A stretch of 64,000 nucleotides of DNA from Emiliania huxleyi CCMP1516 (taxonomy: Eukaryota > Haptophyta > Isochrysidales > Noelaerhabdaceae): positions 58,684-122,683 of the forward strand of contig NW_005195736.1 of NCBI RefSeq assembly GCF_000372725.1, in the 5' to 3' direction. The notes beneath the pieces are model-generated. The model did not search any database and was not told the origin of the DNA. It worked only from the letters and a program-made list of their open reading frames with translations. Position 1 is the stretch's first letter. Each line of letters starts with the position of its first letter. A program made the translations under genes and the position numbers. Below are positions 39,861-50,100 of the stretch, in pieces.

Positions 39861-39941
39861 CGGTGTGATTGCACAGATTGTTGGAGGGTCGAAGTGGAGC
39901 ACAAGAAAAGAGAGAAAATGTTCCAGGGAAAGAAGTAAAAA

Positions 39942-40003
39942 CGTCCCTCGCACGACACTGGGCACGGGACTGGCGCGCACTGGCACTAACACAGGTACAC
40001 CAA
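39942..40003 (-). mobile_element. Family A 3'-terminal fragment
   Basis: This has the minus-orientation family A terminus (CCCTCGCACGACACTGGGCA to AACACAGGTACACC) without any coding part, ~80 bp upstream of the WGR gene start. No flanking duplication was found. Confidence 0.65.
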
Positions 40004-40277
40004 GCAAGAGAAAGCGCATACAAAACAAGCAAGAACACAACGCACTCTCTCACATGACAAGCGATCCCACGACAGCGAGTGTGGGGACTACATGATCCGT
40101 ACGTACGTGAAGGGTGGAGGGGCCCGTCCGCGGAGCTAGGCGGTACGGGCGCCCCTTACTAGCAAGAGACAGCAAAGACCCGCGGCCGGAAAAGAATTTA
40201 AACAAGACAACTCTCTCTCACCGGAAAAGAATAGATGAAACAGCGATGCGGATAATCCGGCCCGCTGGGTGCGCTCC

Positions 40278-40341
40278 TCAGCTCCCCGGCCCTGGATGTG
40301 AGGTTGATGACTGCACTCCAAGACCAAGTGCTCCAAGTGCT
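40278..40341 (+). repeat. Repeat D copy 3
   Basis: GGCCCTGGATGTGAGGTTGA followed by TGACTGCACTCCAAGACCAAG. It lies just upstream of the next gene's likely start. Confidence 0.75.
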
Positions 40342-40389
40342 TGTGACGCCAGCTTGTGCGCGTCGCCAGTACCTTCTCTCTCTCGTCGA

Positions 40390-41136
40390 ATGAGGAGTCT
40401 CCTCGCATGGCGGAAGCCAAAGAAGCTCGCCGCCAAAGCCAAGGAGGCGCCCCTGTCCCGGGCCCTCCCCCTCCCTGAGATTCTGGAGGAAGAAATCCTC
40501 TCATTTGTGGATAGCTTCGGCTCCGAAATACCGGAAGGCTTCGGTATGGCGGCCGCCATAGTTGATTCGTTTGCTTTAGCTGGAGCTGAGGCTGGAGTGG
40601 CCGCCGGAGCCGTCGGCGCAGGCGTTGCCGCAGTTGGAGCAGGAATAGTGGTGGCGGCGGTCGCCGTCGTTTGCGCGGCAGTCTACGCTATCTTTTGGCT
40701 AACCGGGGGCTTTGCGTTGCCGGAGTCTTGGTGCCCTGCTACTGGACGAACGAGCAGGAGCTCGACCTCAAAGACGGCGCCGGCAAGAAGACGTGGTTGT
40801 TTTGGACCGAGGAGGTCGGGGTGTTTTCAAGTGTACCCGTACGCGACCAGGGAGGACCTGGACAATGACACGGGAAGTTGGTTTGTTGATCGGGTCCTCT
40901 TCAAGTGGGACGAAACAACAGGCCAGCTCCCAAAGAGTATGGGGCTTGGGGTGTTGGCACGGCGAGAAATTCGATACGGGCGATGGCCGATGGCCGCCAA
41001 AAAGATGCACGAGCAGTACCAGGCGAACGTCAATAAGAAGCTTGCGGAGAAAGGCCTTGATGGCAAAGAGATTGACAAGGCTGCTCTCGCAAAATTCTGC
41101 GCAGACTTTCAGGCCTGGTCGGCGGCGAAGAAGTGA
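40390..41136 (+). CDS. Uncharacterised protein with Ala/Gly-rich membrane segment
   Basis: 248 residues from ATG 40390 (MRSLLAWRKPKKLAAKAKEA, a basic N-terminus). Residues ~60-95 are an Ala/Gly/Val membrane segment (GVAAVGAGIVVAAVAVVCAA). The C-terminal half is hydrophilic (TREDLDNDTGSWFVDRVLFK, AKKMHEQYQANVNKKLAEKG). Between 40735 and 40840 another frame looks more coding (WTNEQELDLKDGAGKKTW with high GC3), then the original frame resumes (QVYPYATREDL). A pair of compensating indels or sequencing errors is likely, so the middle of the protein is uncertain. No family is recognised. Confidence 0.5.
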   Translation: MRSLLAWRKPKKLAAKAKEAPLSRALPLPEILEEEILSFVDSFGSEIPEGFGMAAAIVDSFALAGAEAGVAAGAVGAGVAAVGAGIVVAAVAVVCAAVYAIFWLTGGFALPESWCPATGRTSRSSTSKTAPARRRGCFGPRRSGCFQVYPYATREDLDNDTGSWFVDRVLFKWDETTGQLPKSMGLGVLARREIRYGRWPMAAKKMHEQYQANVNKKLAEKGLDGKEIDKAALAKFCADFQAWSAAKK

Positions 41137-41312
41137 GAGGGATGACGGAGTGGTGCATCGGGCCGGATATGTTCGCCGCGCCGTCGTGGTGAGAGCGGAG
41201 GCAGGGGTGCTAACGTGCTGTTTTCGCGTAAGGCAGGGGTGCTAGCTCTTACTAGTAGTAGGTGTGCGTGTGGTAGAGAATCATTTTACTCTAGAGGGTC
41301 AGCTCGGGGCGC

Positions 41313-42524
41313 GTGAGCCGGACTTGTGGGCCGGACCACCCCAGAGCCCAGTCATTCACGGCTCTGGCCCGGCCGCATCGCGCCCAGGCCGTGGCGTTCA
41401 AGGACACCCTCGAGGAGGGCTTGCCCGGAGAGGCCTTGCTCGGCGAGAGCAGCATCTACGCGGTCCGAGTCGACTCGAGCAGCAGGGCTTTGCCGTCCGC
41501 CAGCCGGCAGAGCGCCCGGCGACTTGTCCGTACGATGGGATCCAAGCGCGCCATCTTCCTCGGCGAGCACCACCCGGAGCCCCGGGACCCTCAGCTCCAG
41601 GCCGCGCGGCTCACGGCTCTTCTCCGGCGCACCACACGCAGGCCCCTCGCCGTCGGCTTGGAGGCGGTGCAGCAGCGCTTCCAGCCGGCGCTCGACGACT
41701 ACCTCGCCGGCCGTCTCGATGAGGCCGGCTTGGTGGCTGCGACCGAGTGGGAGAGACGGTGGTACTGGTCTTTCGCGGCGAATGGTATGCGCCCATTTTC
41801 CGGATCTGCCGCACGCACGGTGTGACGATGCTGGCGCTCGACATGGACTCGGAGGACAAGGCCAAGGTGGAGCTGGGCGGCGCCCTCGAGCCGGCCAAGC
41901 GGCGCCAGTACGTGCCGGACGGCGATGGCTTCGAGCGATTCGGAAGCACGACCCACGAGGGCCTTCGAGGAGTATGTGTCCTACACGCTGCGGCCGCCCT
42001 TCACGCTGATGCGAAGGGCCGGCCAGCGCATGACCGCCTCCACCGACGACGCGCGGACCATCAGCTTCCCAAACTTTCTCACGCGCCAGAGCCTGAGGGA
42101 CGAAGCGATGGCGTCCGCCTCCGCCGCCTGGCTCGCCGAGCACCCCCAAGGGCTGCTATTGGGCCTGGTGGGCGTCAACCACGTCAAATTCTCGTGCGGC
42201 GTTCCCGCCCGGACTGCACGGATGCTACCCGGGGGCTTGGACGCTGTTGCCTCCGTCCTCCTTAACCCAACAGCCGCCTCCACGTTTGTAGACCCCTTCA
42301 ACCTCCGGCTTTGCGATCGGGCCGCCGTCGCAAACGAGGCGTGCTTGCGCAACGACATCGAGGTGCAAAATTATGTCCTTCAGGTGCCGTTTGCGCAACG
42401 AGGCGCTATGGCGTCGCGAGGAGTCATGGGCCGCGATCTAGTCGAGGAGGCCAGATCGGCGATGCAAGCCAGGAGGGGAAGCTCCGTGCTGGCCTTGTCA
42501 GATTACCTGATCTTCTCTAGATAG
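41313..42524 (+). CDS. ChaN-like (Tiki-superfamily, DUF399) protein, broken by two frameshifts
   Basis: Three successive frames carry colinear homology. 41313-~41780 has RAIFLGEHHPEPRDPQLQA and LAVGLEAVQQRFQPALDDYL, ending at TEWERRWYWSF. ~41780-41960 has WYAPIFRICRTHGVTMLALD. ~41960-42524 has FEEYVSYTLRPPFTLM and LLLGLVGVNHVKFSCGVPAR, stop 42522-42524. ChaN-like proteins are haem-uptake or plastid proteins related to Tiki proteases; the GEHH block holds conserved metal-binding residues. The switches at ~41780 and ~41960 lack splice-like boundaries and look like single-base indels, so this is either a pseudogene or affected by sequencing error. Confidence 0.65.
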
Positions 42525-42535
42525 ATGCCTTATTT

Positions 42536-42620
42536 CGAAAAAAACGCAACGGGCTCGAAAAGGGAGCGTCGAAAAAGAAATTTCGCTCTTTCGCGAAAAA
42601 GAAACTCGACGAGCGAAAAC
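42536..42620. promoter_or_regulatory. Cluster of CGAAAA / TTTCGC motifs between two genes
   Basis: Six to seven CGAAAA-type motifs on both orientations fill the ~95 bp between the ChaN-like stop and the next ATG. It could be a promoter element array or AT-rich spacer. Confidence 0.35.
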
Positions 42621-42621
42621 C

Positions 42622-43098
42622 ATGGGCTGCTGCTCCAGCACCGCCGCCACCAACCGCGCGCCCCCAGGCTCGCTCGCGACGCCACCAGCATCACGCCACG
42701 GCGGCGCGCCCGCCTTGGTCTTCACCACCAAGCCGAGCAGGCCGGTGGGCGACGCAGCGGTCCCGCCCGCCCGGAGGTGCATGTTTGCCGTCGTGATGCC
42801 CGCGTCAACCGGCGCGCGGCCGTGCCACCTCTTTGTCGACCGCGAGAAGCCAGTCGAGGCGATCCTGCACGCGGCCGCCTCGCACGGCGGGTTTGCTGTG
42901 GATAAAGGCAAGCTGGTTGGCTCGCCTGAGAGGCTCAACCTCTTCACCTTCCCGGAGGGCGAAGTGGTTCGGCTCGATCTCGAGGTAGACGCGCACCTCG
43001 GCGCGACGCTCCATGAGGGGCGTCTCCTCGTTCTCGAGAAAGGCAATCGGCTGAGCGACGAGCGCTGTCGAGCCCTGCAGGCGGCCCTGGGCCGGTGA
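42622..43098 (+). CDS. Small protein with N-terminal MGCC acylation signal
   Basis: 158 residues. The N-terminus MGCCSSTAATNR fits N-myristoylation (Gly2) plus palmitoylation (Cys3, Cys4), so membrane tethering is likely. A Pro/Ser-rich linker leads to a compact C-terminal domain: CMFAVVMPASTGARPCHLFV, PVEAILHAAASHGGFAVDKG, LGATLHEGRLLVLEKGN. Its strand/helix order recalls ubiquitin-like folds, but I cannot name the family. Confidence 0.6.
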   Translation: MGCCSSTAATNRAPPGSLATPPASRHGGAPALVFTTKPSRPVGDAAVPPARRCMFAVVMPASTGARPCHLFVDREKPVEAILHAAASHGGFAVDKGKLVGSPERLNLFTFPEGEVVRLDLEVDAHLGATLHEGRLLVLEKGNRLSDERCRALQAALGR

Positions 43099-43989
43099 CT
43101 GCCGCTCCCCGCGCTGCGTTGAGGGCTGGTGCGCGGCGCGTCGGTGTGCGCCGGGCTGCTGCCGCCCGAGGGACACTTTGCGCAGCCACCCGGAGGCTGG
43201 CGAGGCTGGAAGACGCCGGCTCGCAAGGCGTTTCGGCCGTCGCGGTTGCTGCGCCCTTCGCCTGCCGGACGCGGGCCGTCTGAGTATGCTGCGAACCAGG
43301 CCAACCAGGCCACGGCCGCGGCTACTCTCTTGTTCATCTCTGCCGTCTCTTGTTCATCTCTGTGGCTACTCTCTTGTTCATCACTGCCGGCAGTCGTGTC
43401 CAGGCACCCCCCCCCCCCCCCCCCCATCCACCGCCCGACCGCCCCGACCGCCCCCACCGCCCCATCCGCACGCTGTTGCAAGCCGAGTGCGGCGGTGAGA
43501 GATCACGCCGTGCCGCGCCCGGCATCTAGCCGTGCCACACTGAACCCCCCCCTGCAGCCGCGGCGCGGGCCCTCCCTCTCGCCATCCGCCGCTGACGCCG
43601 CAGGGGTCCAACCGCAGGGGTCCAACCCCTCCCCCTCCCGCCCCCCACCCCCACACACACCGCCTCCCCGCCCCGCCTCCGGTGGCAACGCCGTCCGGTC
43701 GCTTCTCCTCACCCGCAGCTTTCGGCTTCGCAGGAGCTCCACCTCCATCTGGCATACGTGGCGTCCATACCCGTCGGCATGCGCCGCCACCGGGTTTGCG
43801 AACACCGAGTAGACCTGGTTCGTAAAGAGCCGTTGCAGAAAACTGACGTAGCATTGCAGAGTTTGTCGGGATCTTACCACACCGGTCACCGCTCTCACCT
43901 GCGTCCTGCCGCTCTCACAACAGATAACTTCACAATTCAAATTTCAATTCTGAAATTCATTTAAAAAGTAACACATGGCATGTGACACA
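43099..43989. other. No recognised gene; short tandem repeat
   Basis: 43320-43390 is a degenerate tandem of ~20 bp units containing CTCTTGTTCATC. 43407-43425 is a C run. The remaining frames are low complexity. Confidence 0.5.
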
Positions 43990-46256
43990 TCACAATTTTG
44001 AGCGAGCCGCAGCGGGCGGGCCCCACACCCCCAGTTGTGTGCGCGAGTCGTCGGTCGCATGCAGAGCCTCCTCCACCTCGAATCGGATGCCGACGGCGCG
44101 GAGGGCATCGACGAGGGCGGTGATGGCGGCGGCGCCTCCGGAGCCGACGAGGCCGCCCGGCGTGAACACGCCACCAACTATGGGGAGCCGCCGCCGCTCC
44201 TCCTTGATGAAACGGGCCATGCTGAGGAACATGAGTGCGGTGGCGATGTAGCCCGGCTCGGGGCCCGAGACTAAGACGGTCGCGGCGCGGTCCTACAGTG
44301 TGAGCACGCCGAGGTCGGGGCGGGAGTACGGTCTCGCGCCGCGTTCTCGGAGCACCGCGATACGAGGGATGCGAATACAGCTGACCACAGCTGAGCACAG
44401 CTGAGCACAGCTGAGGCACAGCTGAGGCACAGCTGAGGCACAGCCGAGAAGAGCTGAGGCACAGCGGAATGCGTGTCCTCTCGAGTGGCAGCTTGACTGT
44501 TCAGACCTGTGCTCCGCATCTAGGGGTGCGGTCGAAGCTGGCAGAAGGCGGACTGTCGGGTGTGGCGTCGGACCAGCCGCGGCCAAAGAAGACGCTCTTC
44601 CACGACGTTGCCGCGAGCCTGCGCCAGCCGCTTGCAGCTGAGTGCGCGTCCTCTCGCGTGCCTCGTGCTGCGCGACTAGGGCCTCGAGATATGGGGAGAT
44701 ATGGGGAGATATGGGGAGATATGGGGAGATGTTGCGCATCTGGGGCGGGGAGCCTCTCCTCCGACGGTCCCTCGTCCGAGAACGCGCCTGAGGGTGGGCA
44801 GGCGGGGAAGGGAAGGGTCGAGGGAGAGGGAGGGAGAGGAGAGGAGGGAGAGAAGAGAGGCGAGAGTGGAGAGAGGCGAGAGAGGAGGGAGGCGAGAGAG
44901 GACGGAGAGGCGAGAGAGGACGGAGAGGCGAGAGAGGAGAGAGAGAGCGGAGGGCGGAGGGCGGGGCGCCGAGCGTGAAGAGGGCCGGCTGGCGCAGCAG
45001 CAGGGCGCGGCCCCAGCCGGAGCCGCTCAGCGCGTTGAAGAGCGCGCCGGCAAGGGCGACCATGGCGGCGGAGCGCGCACTCGCCACCGTGAAGCTCGCG
45101 CCAAACTGCGGCGTCAGATAGGGCTCCCCCGCCCGCCGCGGCTGCCTCGCGAGCGCGCGCTGCGAGGTGCGGACGACGGCGACGTCGGCGCCGGGGAAGA
45201 GGAACGAGTACCGCGCGAGCGCCTTTCCACCCGCAGTCGGAGTCAGTGCTGCTCACAGCCATCGCTAGGTTCACTAGCAGTGCCGCTGTGTCTTCCGCGA
45301 GCGCGTGTGCCACGCGCGAGGAGGGGTGTCGCACTGGCTGGCTGACTGCCGCGGGCGCTCCCGGAGCGCCCTCTTGCCACGCGCAATTAGTGTTGGTCAG
45401 GCACACGATCCCATTCACAGTGCCGCGCGGGCGCGCGCCTTTTGCCACGCCGGTCCAGCCGCCACCTTGAGCTTCGGGCCGAGCGGCGGCGGCGGCCTCG
45501 AGCTCCCCGGCGCCTCCTCTTCGAGCTTGGCGAGCAGCGCCTGGGGGGTGCCAGGGACGTTGGGGGTGGGACATGCTGTCCTTGCAGAGCCTCGACTCTA
45601 TCGCGGCGAGCAGACGCCTTGCGCTGCGCGCGCGTCTCGCCCGCGCCACCAAAGCCGTGGACCGCGGCGCGAAAGGTGGTCGCGTGCCCGCTCGCGCCAG
45701 GTGGACTCCCCTCGACCGAGACCACGTGGTACATGTCCGCGTGCGCGCACAGGGCGGGCGGCGGGAACTGCATCGCCGTGAAGAGCGTGCCGAGATCAGC
45801 CGGCACGCTGTCAAAGGCACACGCGTGGACGACCAGCACGCCTGCCGTGCGGGCGGCGTCCGAGTGCTTGAGCTGGCATCGGTCGATGAACTCGGGCTCA
45901 CCGCACAGGTCGCAGTAGTCCGTCGTTGTTGCGATGCAGGCGCTCACCACCGCCTCGCCGTAGAAGCGGTACGGCCCGGTTGCGTTCATGAGCACATGCG
46001 TGCGTGCGGACATTGCGCGCAGCGAGGCCTCGTCCGACGTATCAGCGATCACCACACCGGTCGGTGGACTCGCCAGCCCGCCGAGCATGCCGTCGAGCTT
46101 CTTCTGCGAGCGGCCAGCGATGGCCCAACGGACGGTTGCCCAGGCGCCTCCGGGCATGGACCACTTTGAGAGCGTGCGCGCAACTCGCTCGCCCGTGTAG
46201 CCGCTCGCACCGAAGATGAGGACGTCAAAGTCGCGCTCCCTGGGGAGATGAGACAT
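43990..46256 (-). CDS. Saccharopine-dehydrogenase-like oxidoreductase (SCCPDH type), multi-exon
   Basis: From ATG 46256 (MSHLPRERDFDVLIFGASGY) the Rossmann motif FGASGYTGERVARTLS is followed by AIAGRSQKKLDGML, HVLMNATGPYRFYGEAVVSA, YCDLCGEPEFIDRC and CAFDSVPADLGTLFTAMQ. Later minus-strand exons in other frames include a membrane-like FNALSGSGWGRALLLRQPAL (about 45.0 kb) and the C-terminal block MARFIKEERRRLPIVGGVFT plus ALVDALRAVGIRFEV, stop at 43990. This is the order of SCCPDH, an ~400-residue NADP-binding, lipid-droplet-associated protein. Exon edges in the middle were not resolved; two tandem repeats occupy the introns. Confidence 0.7.
44386..44466. repeat. Tandem CACAGCTGAG(G) repeat in an intron
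   Basis: About seven 10-11 bp units between the last coding blocks of the oxidoreductase gene. A second tandem, GGGGAGATAT, lies at 44690-44732. Confidence 0.85.
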
Positions 46257-46284
46257 CCTGAGTTTGGCCCGGTTGCTCGCTGGG

Positions 46285-46389
46285 ACTGCACTCCAAGTGC
46301 TCCAAGTGCTCCAAGTGCTCCAAGTGCTCCAAGTTGGCCCTGGATGTGAGGTACTGAGGTTACAACTGTACCGACTGCACTCCAAGTGT
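46285..46389 (+). repeat. Repeat D copy 4 with expanded 9 bp units
   Basis: ACTGCACTCC is followed by five tandem AAGTGCTCC units, then TTGGCCCTGGATGTGAGG and a second ACTGCACTCCAAGTG. The order of modules is permuted relative to copies 1-3, and the 9-mer is expanded. It lies just upstream of the oxidoreductase start codon. Confidence 0.75.
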
Positions 46390-46545
46390 TCATGGGTTCG
46401 AGTCGTCAAACATGAGCAGCGGAGGTGTGCCGAGGGGGACCGGGAGGCGGTAAGCCGTCGTCGCCCGGCGCTGCATGCAGCACCATGGCGATGGCGCTAA
46501 GAGGTTCCTCTTTTCCGCGCCCCCCCCGCAAGGCGCGCGATACAC
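46389..46545 (+). repeat. Repeat E copy 1 (~157 bp), SINE-like
   Basis: About 97 percent identical by eye to 55097-55255. It starts TTCATGGGTTCGAG, which resembles a Pol III B-box, includes GGAGGTGTGCCGAGGGGGAC, and ends AAGGCGCGCGATACAC. Confidence 0.75.
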
Positions 46546-46694
46546 ACACAAGTGCTCCAAGAGTTGGGTAGGAAGCGTGCGTGTGAGAGACAGCCGTATG
46601 TGTGAGAGACCAGGTGCCGCGGGAGGAACCACACCGGCTTAACTGGGACGGCCGGCTTAGCTGGCACCGGGTCTGCCCCCCGGCGGGCCGCGGG

Positions 46695-46695
<1 letters not shown>

Positions 46696-46735
<40 letters not shown>

Positions 46736-46746
46736 TGTGTGTGTGT
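46696..46746. repeat. (GT)n microsatellite
   Basis: About 50 bp of TG with one TATG interruption. Confidence 0.95.
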
Positions 46747-47211
46747 CAGTCTGTATCAAGAATATTCACTCTCACACACGCGCGGGATGTCAGCAATCGG
46801 CGCGCTGATCGGCCTCGACCAAACCTCTCCAAAACGTGTTCTACTTCGCTCTAACACCGCGCAGACCGCAGACTGGCACTAATGGCGCGCACGCTGGCAT
46901 TAACAAACCTCGGCTGCGCACGCTGGGCACACTGTGAGAGTGTGAGAACGTGCTAGCCTAGGTAGGACGCAGGACGTGAGCACCATCGTCCGTCCCAGAC
47001 GACGCTGTCCTTGGGTCAGCTCAACGAACGGAAGAAGTCTGGCGTGCAGGGAAAGCCAGCAGAGCCTACCAGCGTGGCATCCACATTGTCCGAGTCCTCG
47101 CCAGGAAGATCTCTGTGGCCTCGAGCAGCCTCGTCGCGAGTCGGAGCGAAAGGCGGCTCTGGTGATGTCTGGATTGGTAGGCATGCGCGAAAACGGTCGA
47201 CTAAACATGAC

Positions 47212-47553
47212 TCAGCTCACCTTCATCGCCAGGCCGACGGCTGCAAGAGAGAGAAAAATGGAGCAGCATGTATCGTCAGTTCCGGTGTCCGTTCGACCAC
47301 CGCAGCGGCACACGGGGCACGTCGCACGCCTGGCGTGCCGCCGCCACTCTTCGAAGCAGCTCGAGTGGACTGGGTTGTCGCAGCGGGCGCATGTCCACAC
47401 CGCGTCGTCCGGATGCATAGACTCGAGGCAGATGACACAGTCGGCCTCACAGCGACCCGAGCGCCGCATTGCGGCGTTCGTTAGCTGTGGGAGCTGCGTC
47501 GTGAACCCAGACCGCTGTGGAAGCTCCTGCATCGCGCCAAAGACTGGCCGCAT
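47212..47553 (-). CDS. RING-finger protein
   Basis: 113 residues from ATG 47553 (MRPVFGAMQELPQRSG). The RING domain at ~35-85 is complete: CVICLESMHPDDAVWTCARC, then NPVHSSCFEEWRRHARRA and TCPVCRCGG. These give the zinc ligands C-x2-C, C-x2-C/H-x2-C and C-x2-C. A hydrophobic C-terminus (FLSLAAVGLAMKVS) follows. It is probably an E3 ubiquitin ligase; the frame may extend upstream through another exon. Confidence 0.7.
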   Translation of the reverse strand: MRPVFGAMQELPQRSGFTTQLPQLTNAAMRRSGRCEADCVICLESMHPDDAVWTCARCDNPVHSSCFEEWRRHARRATCPVCRCGGRTDTGTDDTCCSIFLSLAAVGLAMKVS

Positions 47554-48060
47554 CCAGACCTCTCGTTCTCCCTTCGTGGTCCCGAGGTCTCTGAAATAAA
47601 AAATAAAAAAACGGGCCTATCCCTACCTAACGAATACCTACCTACCAACGCGAAGCTCGCCCACCACTCGTTGGTGTGCCGGTGTGTGTGCCTCCGCGCC
47701 AATCTGCACCCTTGTATGTATGTATGAATGTAGAAAGATGAACAACAGTCAGGCTCGGACTGGACACCAACGCGGTATGGCGTATGGGTGGACGCGGGAC
47801 AGATGATGACGACACGCACGAGCGACACACAGACACCCTTGTCGTGCCAGCGTGCAGGTGTGAAGCTGGGATTTCTCTTTTTCTCAAATTCCATAAATTC
47901 GATAACATCAGGTTAAGCTCCACACCTCCACTGGATGTAAATCCCACCAAACCGAAAACAAATCCTACTCGACTAAACCCGAAAACGGAAGCGCCCGCCG
48001 GCGCCGGCGCGGAACCTCCCCGATTCCCTGCGAAGGAGTGTCGGCGCCGAAGCTGTCGTC

Positions 48061-49068
48061 ATGATCCAGAGCGCGTCGTCTGCGTTGCCGTTCGGCCGCG
48101 CGCGGGCCATGGGGAAGCAGGAGGAGACAACACCGCTCTCCGAATCCGTCGCCACTGATGACAGAGAGCAGGACACGACCACCACGAGTGCCCCCGCGGT
48201 ACGTCCATGCCCTGTCGTCTGCCCACGGGTGGCAATGGTTTCGCCCGCCATCCGCCCGGTTGTGCCGCCTTCCGGAGATGACGTCCGTGTGGCTTGCTTC
48301 GTGGTGAGCTGTGCCAAGACAATCGCGCGGGTGCGCGGCCGCCGCAGCTGGCCAACCAACTTTTATTTTCTGCTGGGAGACCCGCAGCAGGCCGAGCCGC
48401 ATTTCCTCTCGGGGGGCATTCTGCATCTGCGGTGTAGTGACGCCTATCTGGGCCTGCCGGAGAAGATGGCGGCGGCGTTCGATGCGTTCTGTCGCTTGCC
48501 AGCCTTTTCTGGGTACACACACGTGTACAAGGTAGATGACACGGACCTGGCGTCTTTCCGCACCGGCGGGATGGGGCAAGGCGACCTGTTGCGTTTTATC
48601 GGGCACCATGACTACTCTGGCTTGTATCTCAACAACTTTGGTCCTCTGAAGCAGAACCGACGGTACCACTTCAAGGTCAACGAGCCAGAGTTTTATTGGA
48701 ATCGACGGTACTACACGAGTGATTTTGTCTCGTACTTGCAGGGAGGCGGATACGTGCTGTCTCGGGCGGCAGCCCGACTCGTGGCACTTGCATGGCCCCG
48801 CACCGATGTGGACCGTCTGCGTCGGACCGAGCCGTACGAGGACCTGATGGTCGGCAAGGCACTGCGTCGCCACCAAGTGCTCCCGGTGCAGCTGCCCCCG
48901 ACGATGCGCGGGTTACTGCCGGTGCATGATGACATGGGCAGCCACGGGTCGCGTACTCCTCTTCTCCACCTGGGTGCGAGTTGCTGCGTTGGAAGTTCGC
49001 ATTGGCCAGGCCGAGCGCACTCTGAGCCGCCTTGGCAATCACCCACGCCAGAAGGGTGGCTGCACTAG
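48061..49068 (+). CDS. GT31-like beta-1,3-glycosyltransferase
   Basis: 335 residues from ATG 48061. After a ~75-residue unstructured N-terminus come VRVACFVVSCAKTIARVRGR, NFYFLLGDPQQAEPHFLSGG, LRCSDAYLGLPEKMAAAFDA and THVYKVDDTDLASF. VDDTD supplies the DxD metal/nucleotide-sugar motif. YLQGGGYVLSRAAARLVALA and YEDLMVGKALRRH match the GT31 acceptor-side EDV/G block. GT31 enzymes are Golgi galactosyl- or GlcNAc-transferases; no N-terminal membrane anchor is seen, so the start may be further upstream or the protein unusual. The last ~50 residues are low complexity. Confidence 0.65.
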   Translation: MIQSASSALPFGRARAMGKQEETTPLSESVATDDREQDTTTTSAPAVRPCPVVCPRVAMVSPAIRPVVPPSGDDVRVACFVVSCAKTIARVRGRRSWPTNFYFLLGDPQQAEPHFLSGGILHLRCSDAYLGLPEKMAAAFDAFCRLPAFSGYTHVYKVDDTDLASFRTGGMGQGDLLRFIGHHDYSGLYLNNFGPLKQNRRYHFKVNEPEFYWNRRYYTSDFVSYLQGGGYVLSRAAARLVALAWPRTDVDRLRRTEPYEDLMVGKALRRHQVLPVQLPPTMRGLLPVHDDMGSHGSRTPLLHLGASCCVGSSHWPGRAHSEPPWQSPTPEGWLH

Positions 49069-50100
49069 ACGCCCAGAGAGGCGCGCGGCGCGGTCCGCGG
49101 ACGGGTGCGGGATGGCTAGGGGAGAAAAAGCGGAGATCCTAGCTCGCTGGGAGGCGTGCGCAACCTAGAGTCGGTAATAGGGGAGAAGGTGTCAGTGTAC
49201 AGTGTGACACTGCTCTGTGACGTGCACCTTGTGACGGTGCCCTGGCAAAATCGTCCCGAATTTCGATGCGCGATTTAGCTAAGTCCCAGAGCCGTTTACG
49301 CATGAGCGGGCCCCCTCACCAGCCTAGGGCTCGCGCTTCTGGCCCGAGGTGTCGCCGCTGCCTCCCGCGCCCTCCGGCGCCTGCTGCTACTGCCGGTCGG
49401 CCGGTCGGGTCCGCGCGACGGCTCCATCCTCGAGACGTAGCGGTCGCTGAGCGCTTTCTCGACCGCTACGTCTTCCAGTGCACCCACCCACCGCGACCCT
49501 CGAACCTGCGCTGCGCGGCGCAGTTGCTGCCGAGCGAGACGCCCCCGCCCGCGCAGGGGCGGCATCACCAAACGCTACCGCATGGCCGAGCAGCGAGCAG
49601 TGTGTGCCGCAGAGCCCGTCCGGGCCCTCTTGCAGCTGCCTCTATTGGGCGTAAACCGCGGATATAAGGGTCTATACGGAGGTGGGTGGCCTCTTAGAGG
49701 TATGGGAGCCGCTGGCACCGCGCTGGGCGCCGCGGATGCACGTACGAACGAACATTATGAAATCGGGACGATTTTGACCCAAAAATCACAAGGTGTGAGG
49801 GGTGGGCGTAAAGCCGCGCGCCAAGCCGAAGCCCCGGCTCTCCGCGCGGCTGCGTGGCATGGTTTTTCTCTTTTTGTTTTTCGTTTTTGCCTTTGAAACT
49901 GAACCGGTTTTTTGTGTCGTAGCAAAACCAGCGCAGATCCGTACTTGTTCAGGGTATGCAGCGAGAAAACATTCATTCACAGGGGCGCGGGGAAGCCCAA
50001 GGGAGGTTGCTGGTTGGAGCTCCTGTGTGCGCGCGCGCGTGTGTGCGTGTGTGCGTGCGTGTGTGCGTGCGTGTGTGTGTACCGCCCCCAGAGACACCCG
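49069..50100. other. Intergenic, no recognised gene; GT run
   Basis: A (GT/GC)n purine-pyrimidine run lies at 50030-50085. Nothing else is recognised. Confidence 0.5.
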
